64,000 nt of DNA from JAPORY01 sp965215385. GTDB lineage: Bacteria > Pseudomonadota > Alphaproteobacteria > Rhodobacterales > Rhodobacteraceae. Both the position numbers and the translations under genes were made by a program. The DNA is taken from positions 3,162,001 to 3,226,000 of the forward strand of contig OZ244059.1 of assembly GCA_965215385.1 (NCBI GenBank), read 5' to 3'. The notes beneath the pieces are model-generated. The model was not told the DNA's origin. It made no database searches and saw only the letters and a program-made list of their open reading frames with translations. Shown here one piece after another: positions 8,221 through 17,256 of the stretch. Position 1 is the stretch's first letter. Each line of letters begins with the position of its first letter.

Positions 8221-10203
8221 ATGTTTGTTGAACTCGGACATTTTGCCCTTTGGTTGGCACTTGCTGCCGCAGTTATTCAATCGACCATACCGCTATGGGG
8301 TGCCCTTAAAGAGAATCCAGCGGCTATGAGCGTCGGTGATACCGCTGCCGATGTTCAGTTTGTTGCGATTGCTCTAGCTTTTGCGGCTTTGACCTACGCC
8401 TTTGTCGTGTCTGACTTTTCCGTGCTGCTTGTGGCGTTGAATTCGCACTCGTTGAAGCCACTGTTATACAAGATTACCGGCGTTTGGGCCAATCACGAAG
8501 GGTCGATGCTTTTGTGGGTGCTGATGTTAAGCCTGTTCGGCACCATGATTACTCACTTTGGTCGGACGATACCGCTGATCATGCGCTCAACCGTTTTGGC
8601 GGTGCAGGCGATGATTGGCGTCGCCTTCTTGCTGTTTATTTTGCTGACATCGAATCCGTTCCACCGCTTGACCAATCCTCCACTGGATGGCGAGGGCATG
8701 AATCCATTGCTGCAAGACCCCGGCGTCGCCTTTCATCCGCCGCTGCTCTATCTCGGGTATGTTGGCTTTTCAACGGCTTTTGCTTTTGCGGTCGCCGCCT
8801 TAATCTTGGGTCGCATTGACCCAGCGTGGGCACGTTGGATGCGCCCTTGGGTTCTGCTCGCGTGGTCGGGGCTTACGGCGGGAATTGCCCTCGGATCTTG
8901 GTGGGCCTACTATGAATTGGGCTGGGGCGGTTTTTGGTTCTGGGATCCGGTTGAGAATGCGTCATTCATGCCGTGGTTAATTGGTACCGCCTTGCTTCAT
9001 TCATCGCTCGTTGTTGAGAAGCGAGCGAGCTTGTTACAATGGACCGTGCTGCTCGCGATTTTAACATTTTCATTGTCGCTAATCGGTACTTTTTTGGTCC
9101 GATCAGGCATTCTGACCTCGGTGCATGCGTTTGCCACCGATCCCGGGCGCGGCGTTTTTATTTTATTAATTCTTGTTGTCTTAATTGGTGCCGCGTTGAC
9201 CTTGTTTATTGCCCGGGTTTCAACTATTCGCGACACTGGCGTTTTTGCGACGGTGTCGCGTGAGACCGGGTTATTGGCCAACAATTTATTCTTGGTGACA
9301 GCGACAGGTGTTGTTTTCGTTGGAACCTTGTATCCGCTGGCCCTTGAGTTGCTGACTGGTGACAAGATTTCGGTTGGGCCACCCTATTTCAATCAGACAT
9401 TTCTGCCAATTTTTGCGATGGTCATGTTTGCTGCGGGGGTCGGACCGTTTCTTGCTTGGAAACGCGGACGCATTCAGGATGCAGCACAACGGGTTGGGAT
9501 AGCGACGGTAATTGCTGGTACTGGCTTGGCGGCGGTCGCGGTCAGTTTCGAGTTGTATGACCCCGTCGGTTTGTTTGGCTCATTCGTGGCACTCTGGCTT
9601 GGTACGGCTACGCTGGTTGATCTCGCTGGCCGCATTGGTTTGCCGCGGGCCAATCTTCTCGTTGCCAGTCGCCGGTTCATTGGCTTGCCGCGTTCCGCTT
9701 TCGGTCTGTATTTTGGTCATCTTGGTTTAGCGGTTGCCGCTGCTGGTGTGGTTGCGGTGTCGGTTTGGAGTGAGGAGGAAATTCGCTTGGTGGACAAGGG
9801 CGACCGACTGACGGTAGGGGCGTATGAGTTTACTTTGATCGATATCGAAAATCTGTCCGGGCCGAACTATCAAACGTCGGTGGCGGCGGTGCGAGTTACG
9901 CAAGATGATGAACTCGTGACGATGTTGTTTCCAGAACGGCGCTGGTATCCGGTTGAGCGTCAACCCACGACCGAAGCCGGCATTCGGACGTTATGGCACG
10001 GCGACTTATACGCGGTGCTCGGCGATCCCGACGGCACGGGTCGTTTTGTTATGCGGTTCTATTATAATCCCGGCGTACCATGGATGTGGCTTGGAGCGAC
10101 GTTCATTGTTTTGGCTGGGTTACTTTCGCTCACGGATCGGTGCTTCCGAATTGGTGTCCCGTCAAGCGTCCGCGCTCGCGCCGAGAGTTTTCCGGCTGAG
10201 TGA
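8221..10203 (+). CDS. ccmF: cytochrome c maturation protein CcmF (haem lyase subunit)
   Basis: 660 residues from the ATG at 8221; the longer frame from 8173 runs into the end of the regulator and is not used. Many membrane helices, the tryptophan-rich haem-handling motif WGGFWFWDPVENASFMPWL near residue 240, and flanking conserved histidines define CcmF. It transfers haem from CcmE to apocytochromes on the periplasmic side together with CcmH and CcmI. ccmE and ccmG are not in the window; the usual order ccmE-F-G-H is broken here to F-H-I. With a twelve-haem cytochrome next door, demand for haem attachment is obvious. Confidence 0.95.
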   Translation: MFVELGHFALWLALAAAVIQSTIPLWGALKENPAAMSVGDTAADVQFVAIALAFAALTYAFVVSDFSVLLVALNSHSLKPLLYKITGVWANHEGSMLLWVLMLSLFGTMITHFGRTIPLIMRSTVLAVQAMIGVAFLLFILLTSNPFHRLTNPPLDGEGMNPLLQDPGVAFHPPLLYLGYVGFSTAFAFAVAALILGRIDPAWARWMRPWVLLAWSGLTAGIALGSWWAYYELGWGGFWFWDPVENASFMPWLIGTALLHSSLVVEKRASLLQWTVLLAILTFSLSLIGTFLVRSGILTSVHAFATDPGRGVFILLILVVLIGAALTLFIARVSTIRDTGVFATVSRETGLLANNLFLVTATGVVFVGTLYPLALELLTGDKISVGPPYFNQTFLPIFAMVMFAAGVGPFLAWKRGRIQDAAQRVGIATVIAGTGLAAVAVSFELYDPVGLFGSFVALWLGTATLVDLAGRIGLPRANLLVASRRFIGLPRSAFGLYFGHLGLAVAAAGVVAVSVWSEEEIRLVDKGDRLTVGAYEFTLIDIENLSGPNYQTSVAAVRVTQDDELVTMLFPERRWYPVERQPTTEAGIRTLWHGDLYAVLGDPDGTGRFVMRFYYNPGVPWMWLGATFIVLAGLLSLTDRCFRIGVPSSVRARAESFPAE

Positions 10204-10233
10204 CGACGGTCATATTGGCACATAGACTTGCTC

Positions 10234-10653
10234 ATGCGGTACCATATACTTGCTATACTAATCGTTCTATCGACGGCGGTTGCGGCGATTGAGCCTTTAG
10301 AAATGTTCGAGGACTCCGCGCAAGAAGCACGAGCGCGAGAGATCGGGCAGCAATTGCGATGTTTGGTCTGTCGTAATCAGTCAATTTTTGATTCAAACGC
10401 CGGTTTGGCGTATGATATGCGAGTCGCGGTTCGTGAGCGAATGACGGCTGGTGATAGTGATGCAGAGGTCTTGGATTACTTACAGGAGCGCTTCGGTGAC
10501 TATGTATTGCTCAACCCGCCCTTGAGTTGGCATACCCTTGTTCTTTGGTTCTCACCAGTTGTCCTCTTGCTCATCGGCGGTTTAGTTGTGTTTGGGTATA
10601 TGCGGGGTCGTCCCCGTTCAGAATTAGACGATAAGTCGGAGATCGTCTCGTGA
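10234..10653 (+). CDS. ccmH: cytochrome c maturation protein CcmH (CycL type)
   Basis: 139 residues from the ATG at 10234 (a TTG two codons upstream is possible). A signal or anchor helix, the redox motif LRCLVCRNQSI, and a C-terminal membrane helix followed by a short basic tail give the standard short CcmH. It reduces the haem-binding cysteines of apocytochromes before ligation. The stop overlaps the next start (GTGA at 10650-10653), so it is translationally coupled to ccmI. No CcmG thioredoxin gene lies between it and ccmF. Confidence 0.93.
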   Translation: MRYHILAILIVLSTAVAAIEPLEMFEDSAQEARAREIGQQLRCLVCRNQSIFDSNAGLAYDMRVAVRERMTAGDSDAEVLDYLQERFGDYVLLNPPLSWHTLVLWFSPVVLLLIGGLVVFGYMRGRPRSELDDKSEIVS

Positions 10654-12032
10654 TTTGGATGGTGGTATCAGTCTTGCTAGTGATTACCGCGGGCTGGATA
10701 ACTTGGCCGTTCTTGCGAGCAAAAGTGACCGCCAACGGTGACGGTGATGCGATTATTTCGATCTATGCCGATCAGCTTGATGAAGTGGTACTGGATCAAA
10801 AGCGGGGATTAATTAGCTCCTCGGAAGCGAATGCCGCTTGTGCAGAGATTGAGCGTCGTCGCGCCAAAGCTATCGGTAAGATGGCGGGTGGCTTTCGGAT
10901 CTCGCACCGGGCTCCCGTTGCCGCAGTTGCGAGTGCAATGGTTTTAGTCACCTTAGCGATAGGGGGATATATCGGAATTGGTAGTCCTGCTAAACCGGAT
11001 ATGCCACTGGCCCAGCGAAAGCAAGAGATGCTCGTGGCCCGTGCAGCGGCAGGAGACACGACGAGTCGCATAGAATTATTGATTGAACGAACGCGTGTAG
11101 ATCCCGAGGACTTTGAGAGTTGGTGGGTGCTGGCTCGTTCGCACGCGGCGGTGGGTGACCATGTGAGGTCTGCCGCGGCTTATCGACAGGCTCTAGACCT
11201 CGCTCCGGATAATCCGGGGGTACAGTCGGCATATGCCGAGGCCGTGACGCTCGCAAATGGCAATAAGGTGCCGAAAACGGCTGAGATTATTTTTGCGCAG
11301 TTGGCTCGCATTCATGCCGACCCTCGCGCGTTGTATTATTTGGCGCTAGCGCGGGCGCAGCGACAAGATTTTGAGGGCGCTTTGCTCGACTGGGCGGAAT
11401 TGGCAAAGAACTCGAACGCTGACGCGCCCTGGATGGCGTTGGTGCGCCGCGATATTGCCAATATGGCCCGGTTCTTGAATCGCGATATTACTGCCTACTT
11501 ACCAGACGCAACGGCGGCCGAGATCGCGTTGGCGACTGGCCAAGCCCGCGCACTAGCTCAACAACGCGATGACTTAAGAGAGCGGCTTGCTGCAAACCCA
11601 GGAGCTTTTGCTGACTATATTGCGTTAGCGGCAGCAGAAGTTGCTAACGGCGACTATGCGGCGGCGGCTGGGGCCTTACAAGCAGGACGACGTCATTTCA
11701 GTGCGGCTCCGTTTGTTCTGCAGAAGTTTGCCGAAGCCGAACGCGAACTAGGATTAGATCTAACGGCACCAGACATAAGGGGTCCCAGTGCCGCCGATGT
11801 CGCTGCTGCGGCGGAGATATCGGAGGCGGATCGGGCCGCGATGATTGCGGGTATGGTTGATGGATTAGCGGTGCGCTTGAGCGAGTTTCCGAACGATCCC
11901 GACGGCTGGACGATGTTAATTCGCTCTTATCGCACGATGGGACGCGTTGACGACGCTGAGGCCGCCTTGGCCCGAGCCCGAGATTTGTTTGATGGAACCC
12001 CGACAATGCAGCAGATCCTGTCGAATCTCTAG
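10650..12032 (+). CDS. ccmI: cytochrome c maturation protein CcmI (CycH), TPR protein
   Basis: 460 residues starting at the GTG that overlaps the ccmH stop. Two N-terminal membrane helices (about 1-20 and 93-115) flank a cytoplasmic loop carrying the family's RR-K-x-I segment, followed by a long periplasmic region with tetratricopeptide repeats (for example SWWVLARSHAAVGD and GWTMLIRSYRTMGR). CcmI acts as a chaperone holding the C-terminal helix of apocytochrome c for the CcmF-H lyase. It is the last gene of the fnr-ccmFHI run; nothing is recognised in the 145 bases that follow. Confidence 0.9.
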   Translation: MIWMVVSVLLVITAGWITWPFLRAKVTANGDGDAIISIYADQLDEVVLDQKRGLISSSEANAACAEIERRRAKAIGKMAGGFRISHRAPVAAVASAMVLVTLAIGGYIGIGSPAKPDMPLAQRKQEMLVARAAAGDTTSRIELLIERTRVDPEDFESWWVLARSHAAVGDHVRSAAAYRQALDLAPDNPGVQSAYAEAVTLANGNKVPKTAEIIFAQLARIHADPRALYYLALARAQRQDFEGALLDWAELAKNSNADAPWMALVRRDIANMARFLNRDITAYLPDATAAEIALATGQARALAQQRDDLRERLAANPGAFADYIALAAAEVANGDYAAAAGALQAGRRHFSAAPFVLQKFAEAERELGLDLTAPDIRGPSAADVAAAAEISEADRAAMIAGMVDGLAVRLSEFPNDPDGWTMLIRSYRTMGRVDDAEAALARARDLFDGTPTMQQILSNL

Positions 12033-12177
12033 TCGCTTTGAATTACATACCAGATTTGAAATTTAATTGCTGGCAACGAATGGAAAGGCAGTTTTTGTAT
12101 CCTTCAACGATAAAAATCGCCCCTTGAATGCTTCTTCATAACGAAAATAAGTTCAAACACCCCCACGTGTAATTTGG

Positions 12178-13278
12178 TCATCCCTTTCCCTTTTGCAGGT
12201 TACATTTCGTGCAAAGCATTTGACAGTTGTCGTCTGTCGTCAATCCGCCATCAACCCACGGCTTAATGTGGTCGCCGTGCATCTGCTCAAATCTAAAGTC
12301 CTTCCCGCATGACGCACATTTTCCGCCTTGTCGCTCATAAGTTACTGTCTTTTGCGCATTGTCGAATAAGCGAAGATGCAGATGTCGCTCATCTCCGTCC
12401 AACACGTAGCGATAGACCCCTGATGGCCTACGGATGGCTCCTTCAAAGCCGGGCTTTTTTAGCTTCAAGAGCTGGCTAATTTCAGTTTCTAACTGAGCAG
12501 GGTTAAGTTTGTCGCTCTTGTGTGTCTCGTATACCGTGCCCCAATCAACTTCCGACATGATTGGTCGCTTTTTCGGAAACGTTCGCTCGACCCACCCAAT
12601 CACTGCCTTGAAGTAATTCCATAATTCTTTTGCATTCGCATCATGTTGGTGTTGTCCCATATAGTTTTTAATTTCGTCCGCGCTAATCCAACTAAGCACT
12701 GTCTGCAGTAGTTCTTGCCGATTAGGATCGCCCTTCACATATCCGTCGCCGAGGCGCTTAGCGACACAATCTCGACGGCTAAAATATCGTTTCGCATCAG
12801 CCAGCCAAGGGCCTGAATAAGAGGCGTTTAACAATTCCTGTTCGGTCAACCGTTCACCTACGATGTTGACGATACGGAACCAAGCCAATTTCTGACTTGG
12901 TTCCCCGTCGCACAAGTAGACATTAATTTTGTAATTGTTAATCTGTTTTTGAATGTCATCAGGCTGATTGCTGTAGTACAGACCGTCTATTGAAAACACT
13001 CCTTCAACATATTGACAAACAGAGATTGTCCTTTGTTGGCCGTCCAAGACTTCAAATCGCTGGTCGGGACGAGGTGCCCAATACATTATGTTGAGTGGAT
13101 ACCCCGCCAAGACGGAACGAATGACTTCATCTCTTTGTGTCGGTTTGTAGATGAATTCTCGTTGATAAGCTGGGCGTATATCCAGCCTTCCGCCAAACCC
13201 GACAACGCCGTCATCTCCTTTGTCGGAATAACCTTCGGCTAGTTCTGATATGGCGATTTCTTTCTGACTGATCTTCAT
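12178..13278 (-). CDS. DUF262 (ParB/GmrS-like) plus HNH nuclease, module 1
   Basis: About 366 residues from the ATG at 13278 (an in-frame GTG at 13290 is the alternative). The N-terminal DUF262 domain shows RPAYQREFIYK and the nucleotide-site motif VLDGQQRTIS. The C-terminal end is an HNH nuclease with CASCG, the GDHIKPW core and a closing CTKCN zinc pair. Such proteins serve as restriction nucleases, either of type II or modification-dependent. The start overlaps the stop of the methyltransferase upstream (ATGA at 13275-13278), so the two were one operon. This copy is intact while its own methyltransferase is broken, which would be harmful unless another methylase protects the host or the enzyme cuts modified DNA. 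Confidence 0.75.
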   Translation of the reverse strand: MKISQKEIAISELAEGYSDKGDDGVVGFGGRLDIRPAYQREFIYKPTQRDEVIRSVLAGYPLNIMYWAPRPDQRFEVLDGQQRTISVCQYVEGVFSIDGLYYSNQPDDIQKQINNYKINVYLCDGEPSQKLAWFRIVNIVGERLTEQELLNASYSGPWLADAKRYFSRRDCVAKRLGDGYVKGDPNRQELLQTVLSWISADEIKNYMGQHQHDANAKELWNYFKAVIGWVERTFPKKRPIMSEVDWGTVYETHKSDKLNPAQLETEISQLLKLKKPGFEGAIRRPSGVYRYVLDGDERHLHLRLFDNAQKTVTYERQGGKCASCGKDFRFEQMHGDHIKPWVDGGLTTDDNCQMLCTKCNLQKGKG

Positions 13279-14272
13279 GACTTTCGCCACTTTATTAGAA
13301 TACGCGAGTACATTCGCTTACCCTTCACGTAAGCTCTGTCAGCCTTTCCCATCCAGTTCGGCTTCAACATTCTCTTGAGGTTACCTTGGCCTACCTCGAA
13401 ATCCGACCCTAGTACCTCAAATTGATCTGGGTTGTATTTATCCAAGAAAGTAATAGGAACACCCATTACTCCCGCCCAATCGACGGGAATATCTTTGACT
13501 CTACTTACCTCAATAGCATCATAGTTATCGTAGGTCGGATAACTTTCTGCCGTGTAGGATCGATATAGAATCAGTTCTTCATGCCGTTTTTTGTGGTCAA
13601 GATTGGTAAACCACCGAACACCCTTTACACGCACGTATCGTTGTCCAGTTTCGTCGACGCCGCACGTTGCAGCCGCAAGGGGATAAGTATCAGGCACGCC
13701 GAATTTTCGATCTCCGCTGCTGATGCTTGGTCCAAGCCATAACATATCGTCTCTTATGAGAGGAAAAATTTCTTTGTAACTGATGGCGTTTACATTTCCG
13801 ATAATCAAGAATTTCTTATCGTATTTGACAAGTTGTGCAACGAATTCTCGGAACAGAGAGAACCGACAATATCTGCCTTGCTGAGGATTTGGATACATTC
13901 CTTGATACGAAAGTCACCGTCCCCATGTAAATTTGTTACGCCTATATCCTCCGCATTCGGGACACGTTCCCCGTCTCGGAAACCGTCATAATCTAGTCTT
14001 ATTGCCTTTTCGGTATTGTGGCGAGAAAACGAGTCAGCATTCTGATTTCGATAGCAAGTCGTTATCAGTTTCCGAAGTCCAAGGTCCGCGAACTTCATTG
14101 AGAAAAATTTGAAAAAGTTGCTGACGGTGGGGTCATCGCAGTTGCAGTAAACGGTCTTGCCTCGGAAAAGATTCGAATAGTGCGCCAATTCGTTTTCAAT
14201 ATCAGAAATTTGAGTATAGAACTCGTCCTTCTTTTGCGCCCTTGCTTGCGTTAGATTCGTGTTTGACGACAT
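13275..14272 (-). pseudogene. EcoRI-family adenine methyltransferase, module 1, frameshifted at the NPP motif
   Basis: The frame starting at 14272 (MSSNTNLTQ) has the family opening KKDEFYTQISDIENEL and VYCNCDDPTVSNFF, and stops making sense near 13857. It resumes one frame over as FSLFREFVAQLVKYDKKF to the stop at 13275. Compared with the intact gene at 18696, exactly 13 bases are missing, taking out the T-N-P-P core of catalytic motif IV and shifting the frame. No other lesion is seen, so the loss looks recent. Bases 13426-13855 are identical to 19120-19549 in the second copy while both flanks differ strongly. Confidence 0.85.
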
Positions 14273-14433
14273 ATTGGTTCAGTCAGATATCTGTAGGCAA
14301 AAAATCACTCGTGCGCCGAGCACGCTGGTAAAGGTGCCAAATTTCCCTTAAATTGTGATGGTGCTGAGCATGTAATGTGCTGCCATAATCCTGTTAACAG
14401 TGCGTCGTAGCCACTTGCACTTAGCCGAAATAT

Positions 14434-14852
14434 TTTGAAAATTACCGCAGAAATCAAGCCTGAAGTGGTTTCGAGGGGATTTTATTCCGTCGAAACGCAT
14501 TTTCCCAGTTACAGGCTCGCTTATGCTGCGCTCTGCAGTTTGTTGGTCAAACGGCGCACTAGAACATCACGCTTTGCAGCCAAGTTGAAAGTGTTGGCAA
14601 CCACCACACCACCAACATCCCTAGGAATTGCAAGCCGATAAAGGGAATTACCCCCCAGTAAATGTCGGTTGTTCGGACGTCCTTCGGTGCCGCACCGCGC
14701 AAATAGAATAGTGAGAATCCAAATGGTGGGGTCAAAAAGCTCGTCTGCAGATTGATGGCGATTAAGATTCCTAGCCAAATGGGCTCAAGCCCTATGAGAA
14801 TGCGTTGGGGGATTACAAGTGGCAACACAATGACTGCGATCTCGACAAAATC
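14434..14852 (-). pseudogene. TRAP transporter large permease (DctM) 3' fragment, copy 1
   Basis: A 419-base segment repeated in the same orientation at 21556-21982. On the minus strand it encodes the end of a DctM-type permease (for example LQTSFLTPPFGFSLFYLRG), stopping at 14559-14561. Copy 1 has a run of six C at 14651-14656 and stays in frame to the end; copy 2 has fourteen. The fragment is cut at 14852, where unrelated sequence leading into the IS5-like transposase begins. It is a dead gene piece duplicated during the rearrangements. Confidence 0.75.
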
Positions 14853-14952
14853 GGCTCGTTCCCACGAATTGCTTGCCCTTTTTCTTGCCACCGCGCACGC
14901 CAACGCGGCGCTCAAGCAAAGGCCAGAACGCGACGCACGGCGGTGAGAAGGG

Positions 14953-16118
14953 TTAGATGTGAAGGCGGAGCCGTTGCTCGACGGTTAAGGCCAAGATGCC
15001 GAAGAAGAGATGACACGCGACCTTTGTTGCGCCCTGAACCCGAATATGGCGACCGCCATAACGATCTTTGAGAGCTCCATTTACCCGTTCGACACTGGAA
15101 CGCTGTTTAAAGCGTTCCTTGGCTGGATCCACTTGACCAGCCACGCTTCGTGCCTGGGCCTCGGCGGCCAGCCGTTGCTTGCGCGCCCGATCGCGACGGG
15201 GATTAGGATCAATGAGAGCGACATGTCCTCGCTGCTTGGCATACTGATCGATTTCCGAACAATCGTAAGCCGCATCCATGAGTTCATAACAGTAGTCCAC
15301 CCGACGGTTGGTCATCGCCGCCAGCGGCAGTGAGGCCTGACTGTCGTGCCGCGAGGCTGAGGTGAGAAGACCACTGATGGGAATGTCACCATCGGACACA
15401 TCAAGGTGAAACTTGTAACCCTGCCAACTAGTCTGATGGCCTTTGGCGTTGCGTTTGGTGCCAATATCACCGACCTTAGGGAGATCGGCGATCACTTGTT
15501 CGAGCGACAGGCCACCGTTCAATTGGCGGTCAAGACGCCGTGGCTTTTTGGGTCTGGCTTCGCCTTTTCGGGGTCTTCCGCGCTTGCGGGGGGTCTTCGG
15601 TTTTGACACCTTGGCTTTTCCCGCGCCGCAATCGCCGTCGAATCGCGAGAAATATGTCCGACAAGCGATTCCGCCAAGGCACCTTTAATCAGTGCCTCAT
15701 GCATCCGCTCGGGAAGTGCCATTTCGGCAAACCAAGCAAAGGCGCGCGAAAAAGTCGACTCACTCGGGATCGCACCGACACGCTCCCAACCGCAAAGCCG
15801 CCGCAGTTTGGGGTCACACTGCAGACGGTCGATCAACGCCCGCGTGGTCGGTAAGTCCCAAACCGCCTTGGCGATGAAGGCCCGCGCTAAAGCCCGGCGA
15901 TCCGCAAGCGGCCGACCACGACCGGACGAATGCGTCTGGATAAACGTCTCAACCGGCTTCATATCCAGAACCGCGACAAAACGCTGGTGGTTCTCGGTCA
16001 AGCGGCCGAGGTCCTCAGCGAGATTGGGGAATAATTCCCCTTGAAATCGATTCCAGATCCCGGCTATAGTGTTTGTTAAGGGCAGGGGACAACTTCCTCT
16101 GTATTTTGTGTTCCACAC
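14953..16118 (-). mobile_element. IS5/IS4-like DDE transposase in two overlapping frames
   Basis: The first frame (from 16118) carries the N-terminal DUF772-like domain and the first catalytic Asp in HISRDSTAIAAREK. The second frame (to 14953) carries the second Asp in LMDAAYDC and the Glu in SSVERVNGALKDRYGG, so the DDE triad is complete across both. The switch falls at GAAAAGCC near 15620 and needs a -1 step. That could be a one-base deletion or programmed -1 frameshifting, as several IS families use. Terminal inverted repeats were not identified with confidence. The real start may lie slightly inside the open frame given. Confidence 0.75.
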
Positions 16119-16143
16119 AGTCTAATATACAAATAGTTGTCTC

Positions 16144-16536
16144 ATGTCCACTGCTTTCAAAAAAAGTCGCCTGTTTTCAGGAAAAAATCGGTCGTCCGAT
16201 GAATTTTGCAAGAGGCTCACAATTGATCAATTTGATCTCGAGGGTCAATCTGGAGACCCAAATTGGAGCCTAGAGTTGGGAAGACTTGGTTTTGGCCCAA
16301 CCGAACTTCTTAATAGAGTAGGTAGCGATGATACAGTCCATACTCTTTGGTCGATCAACGAGAATTCTGATGGGATTAAGATTGACGATGATACAAGAAA
16401 TGGCGATTGGAACGTACAGCTCCTAGACGACAGCACCGATAAAACGAATATTCCGACAACCGTTATAGGAACCTTTCGTTCGCATTTTGCAACACAAGGA
16501 ACATTGGAAGGTGCGTTTGGAACTCATTCCGAATAA
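16144..16536 (+). CDS. unrecognised protein, possible C-terminal piece of a surface beta-barrel protein
   Basis: 130 residues, polar, Asp/Asn/Thr-rich, without a signal peptide. The end (IGTFRSHFATQGTLEGAFG) resembles the closing repeats of TbpB-like or Slam-dependent surface lipoproteins, where F-x-A-x-F and G-x-L-x-G-A-F-G patterns form barrel strands. If so it is the 3' end of a longer gene, cut upstream by the IS5-like element. Base composition is AT-richer than the surrounding transposase. A hairpin with a T run follows the stop. The family suggestion is weak. Confidence 0.35.
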   Translation: MSTAFKKSRLFSGKNRSSDEFCKRLTIDQFDLEGQSGDPNWSLELGRLGFGPTELLNRVGSDDTVHTLWSINENSDGIKIDDDTRNGDWNVQLLDDSTDKTNIPTTVIGTFRSHFATQGTLEGAFGTHSE

Positions 16537-16557
16537 CCGACTTTATATAACACTCAA

Positions 16558-16587
16558 CAAAAAGGGCAGCCAAAGCCGCCTTTTTTC
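16558..16587 (+). terminator. possible Rho-independent terminator
   Basis: AAAGGGCAGC, a short AAA loop region, then GCCGCCTTTTTT can fold into an imperfect GC-rich hairpin followed by six T, 20 bases after the stop of the ORF at 16144-16536. Confidence 0.5.
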
Positions 16588-16793
16588 ATGACCTTGAACA
16601 GGTGCCAATCGTCATTGGATGCCGTTATCTCAATGAAAATCAAACCTGAGCTTAATGACAGAAGCTCAATCCGGCCTGATCGCCCTCTTCTGCACCCAGC
16701 CTAGATCGACCCCTTGGTGGGCATTTTTTCCGATTTTCAGGCAAGGGCCGCAACTTCCGGTGAAACGGGCCGGGTCGACCGGATACCTGATGT

Positions 16794-17102
16794 TCAGGGT
16801 ATGGGGGGTGTGGTGAGGAACCCGAAGAGCGTCAGGCCGATCCCGACAATGAGCGCGACGGCGAGGATCAACCGGGTTTCGCGGTTGGCAGCCTCCTTGT
16901 CGCGGTTTGCCATATCGGCACGAAGGTCCGCCTCGCGGCGTACGGCCTCCTTGTCACGGTTCGCATTCTCTGTCTTGAGATCGGCTATAAGCGCGTTCAT
17001 GCGATCAATGGCACTTTCGTTTTTGGCATGCATCGAATTCATGCGTTCCTCCAGCACGGCGAGCCGTTTATCAAATTCATGAGAGGGATCGGGTTTATCC
17101 AT
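16794..17102 (-). CDS. small coiled-coil protein with one C-terminal membrane helix
   Basis: 102 residues. Residues 1-75 are highly charged and heptad-like (LAVLEERMNSMHAKNESAID, then two NRDKEA repeats); residues 78-97 form one hydrophobic helix; the tail is TTPPIP. This is the intact member of a small dispersed family: related genes lie at 3618-3900 (broken), 24029-24280 (intact) and perhaps 52082-52440 (broken). The layout recalls XhlA or DUF1640-type proteins, but no function can be assigned. It stands alone among mobile-element debris. Confidence 0.6.
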   Translation of the reverse strand: MDKPDPSHEFDKRLAVLEERMNSMHAKNESAIDRMNALIADLKTENANRDKEAVRREADLRADMANRDKEAANRETRLILAVALIVGIGLTLFGFLTTPPIP

Positions 17103-17256
17103 TTTTTGAGTTTATATTTTCTTCTCGCCGCATCGTCAATCGCGAACGGATTGTTCCGCGATCCGGTCAAGGTGCCAGAGTGCCGAGATCCGCAGTGCGC
17201 CCCGAAAATCAACGTATGAAATAACAGGCATCCAATGACGATTAGCATCTCCCGCT

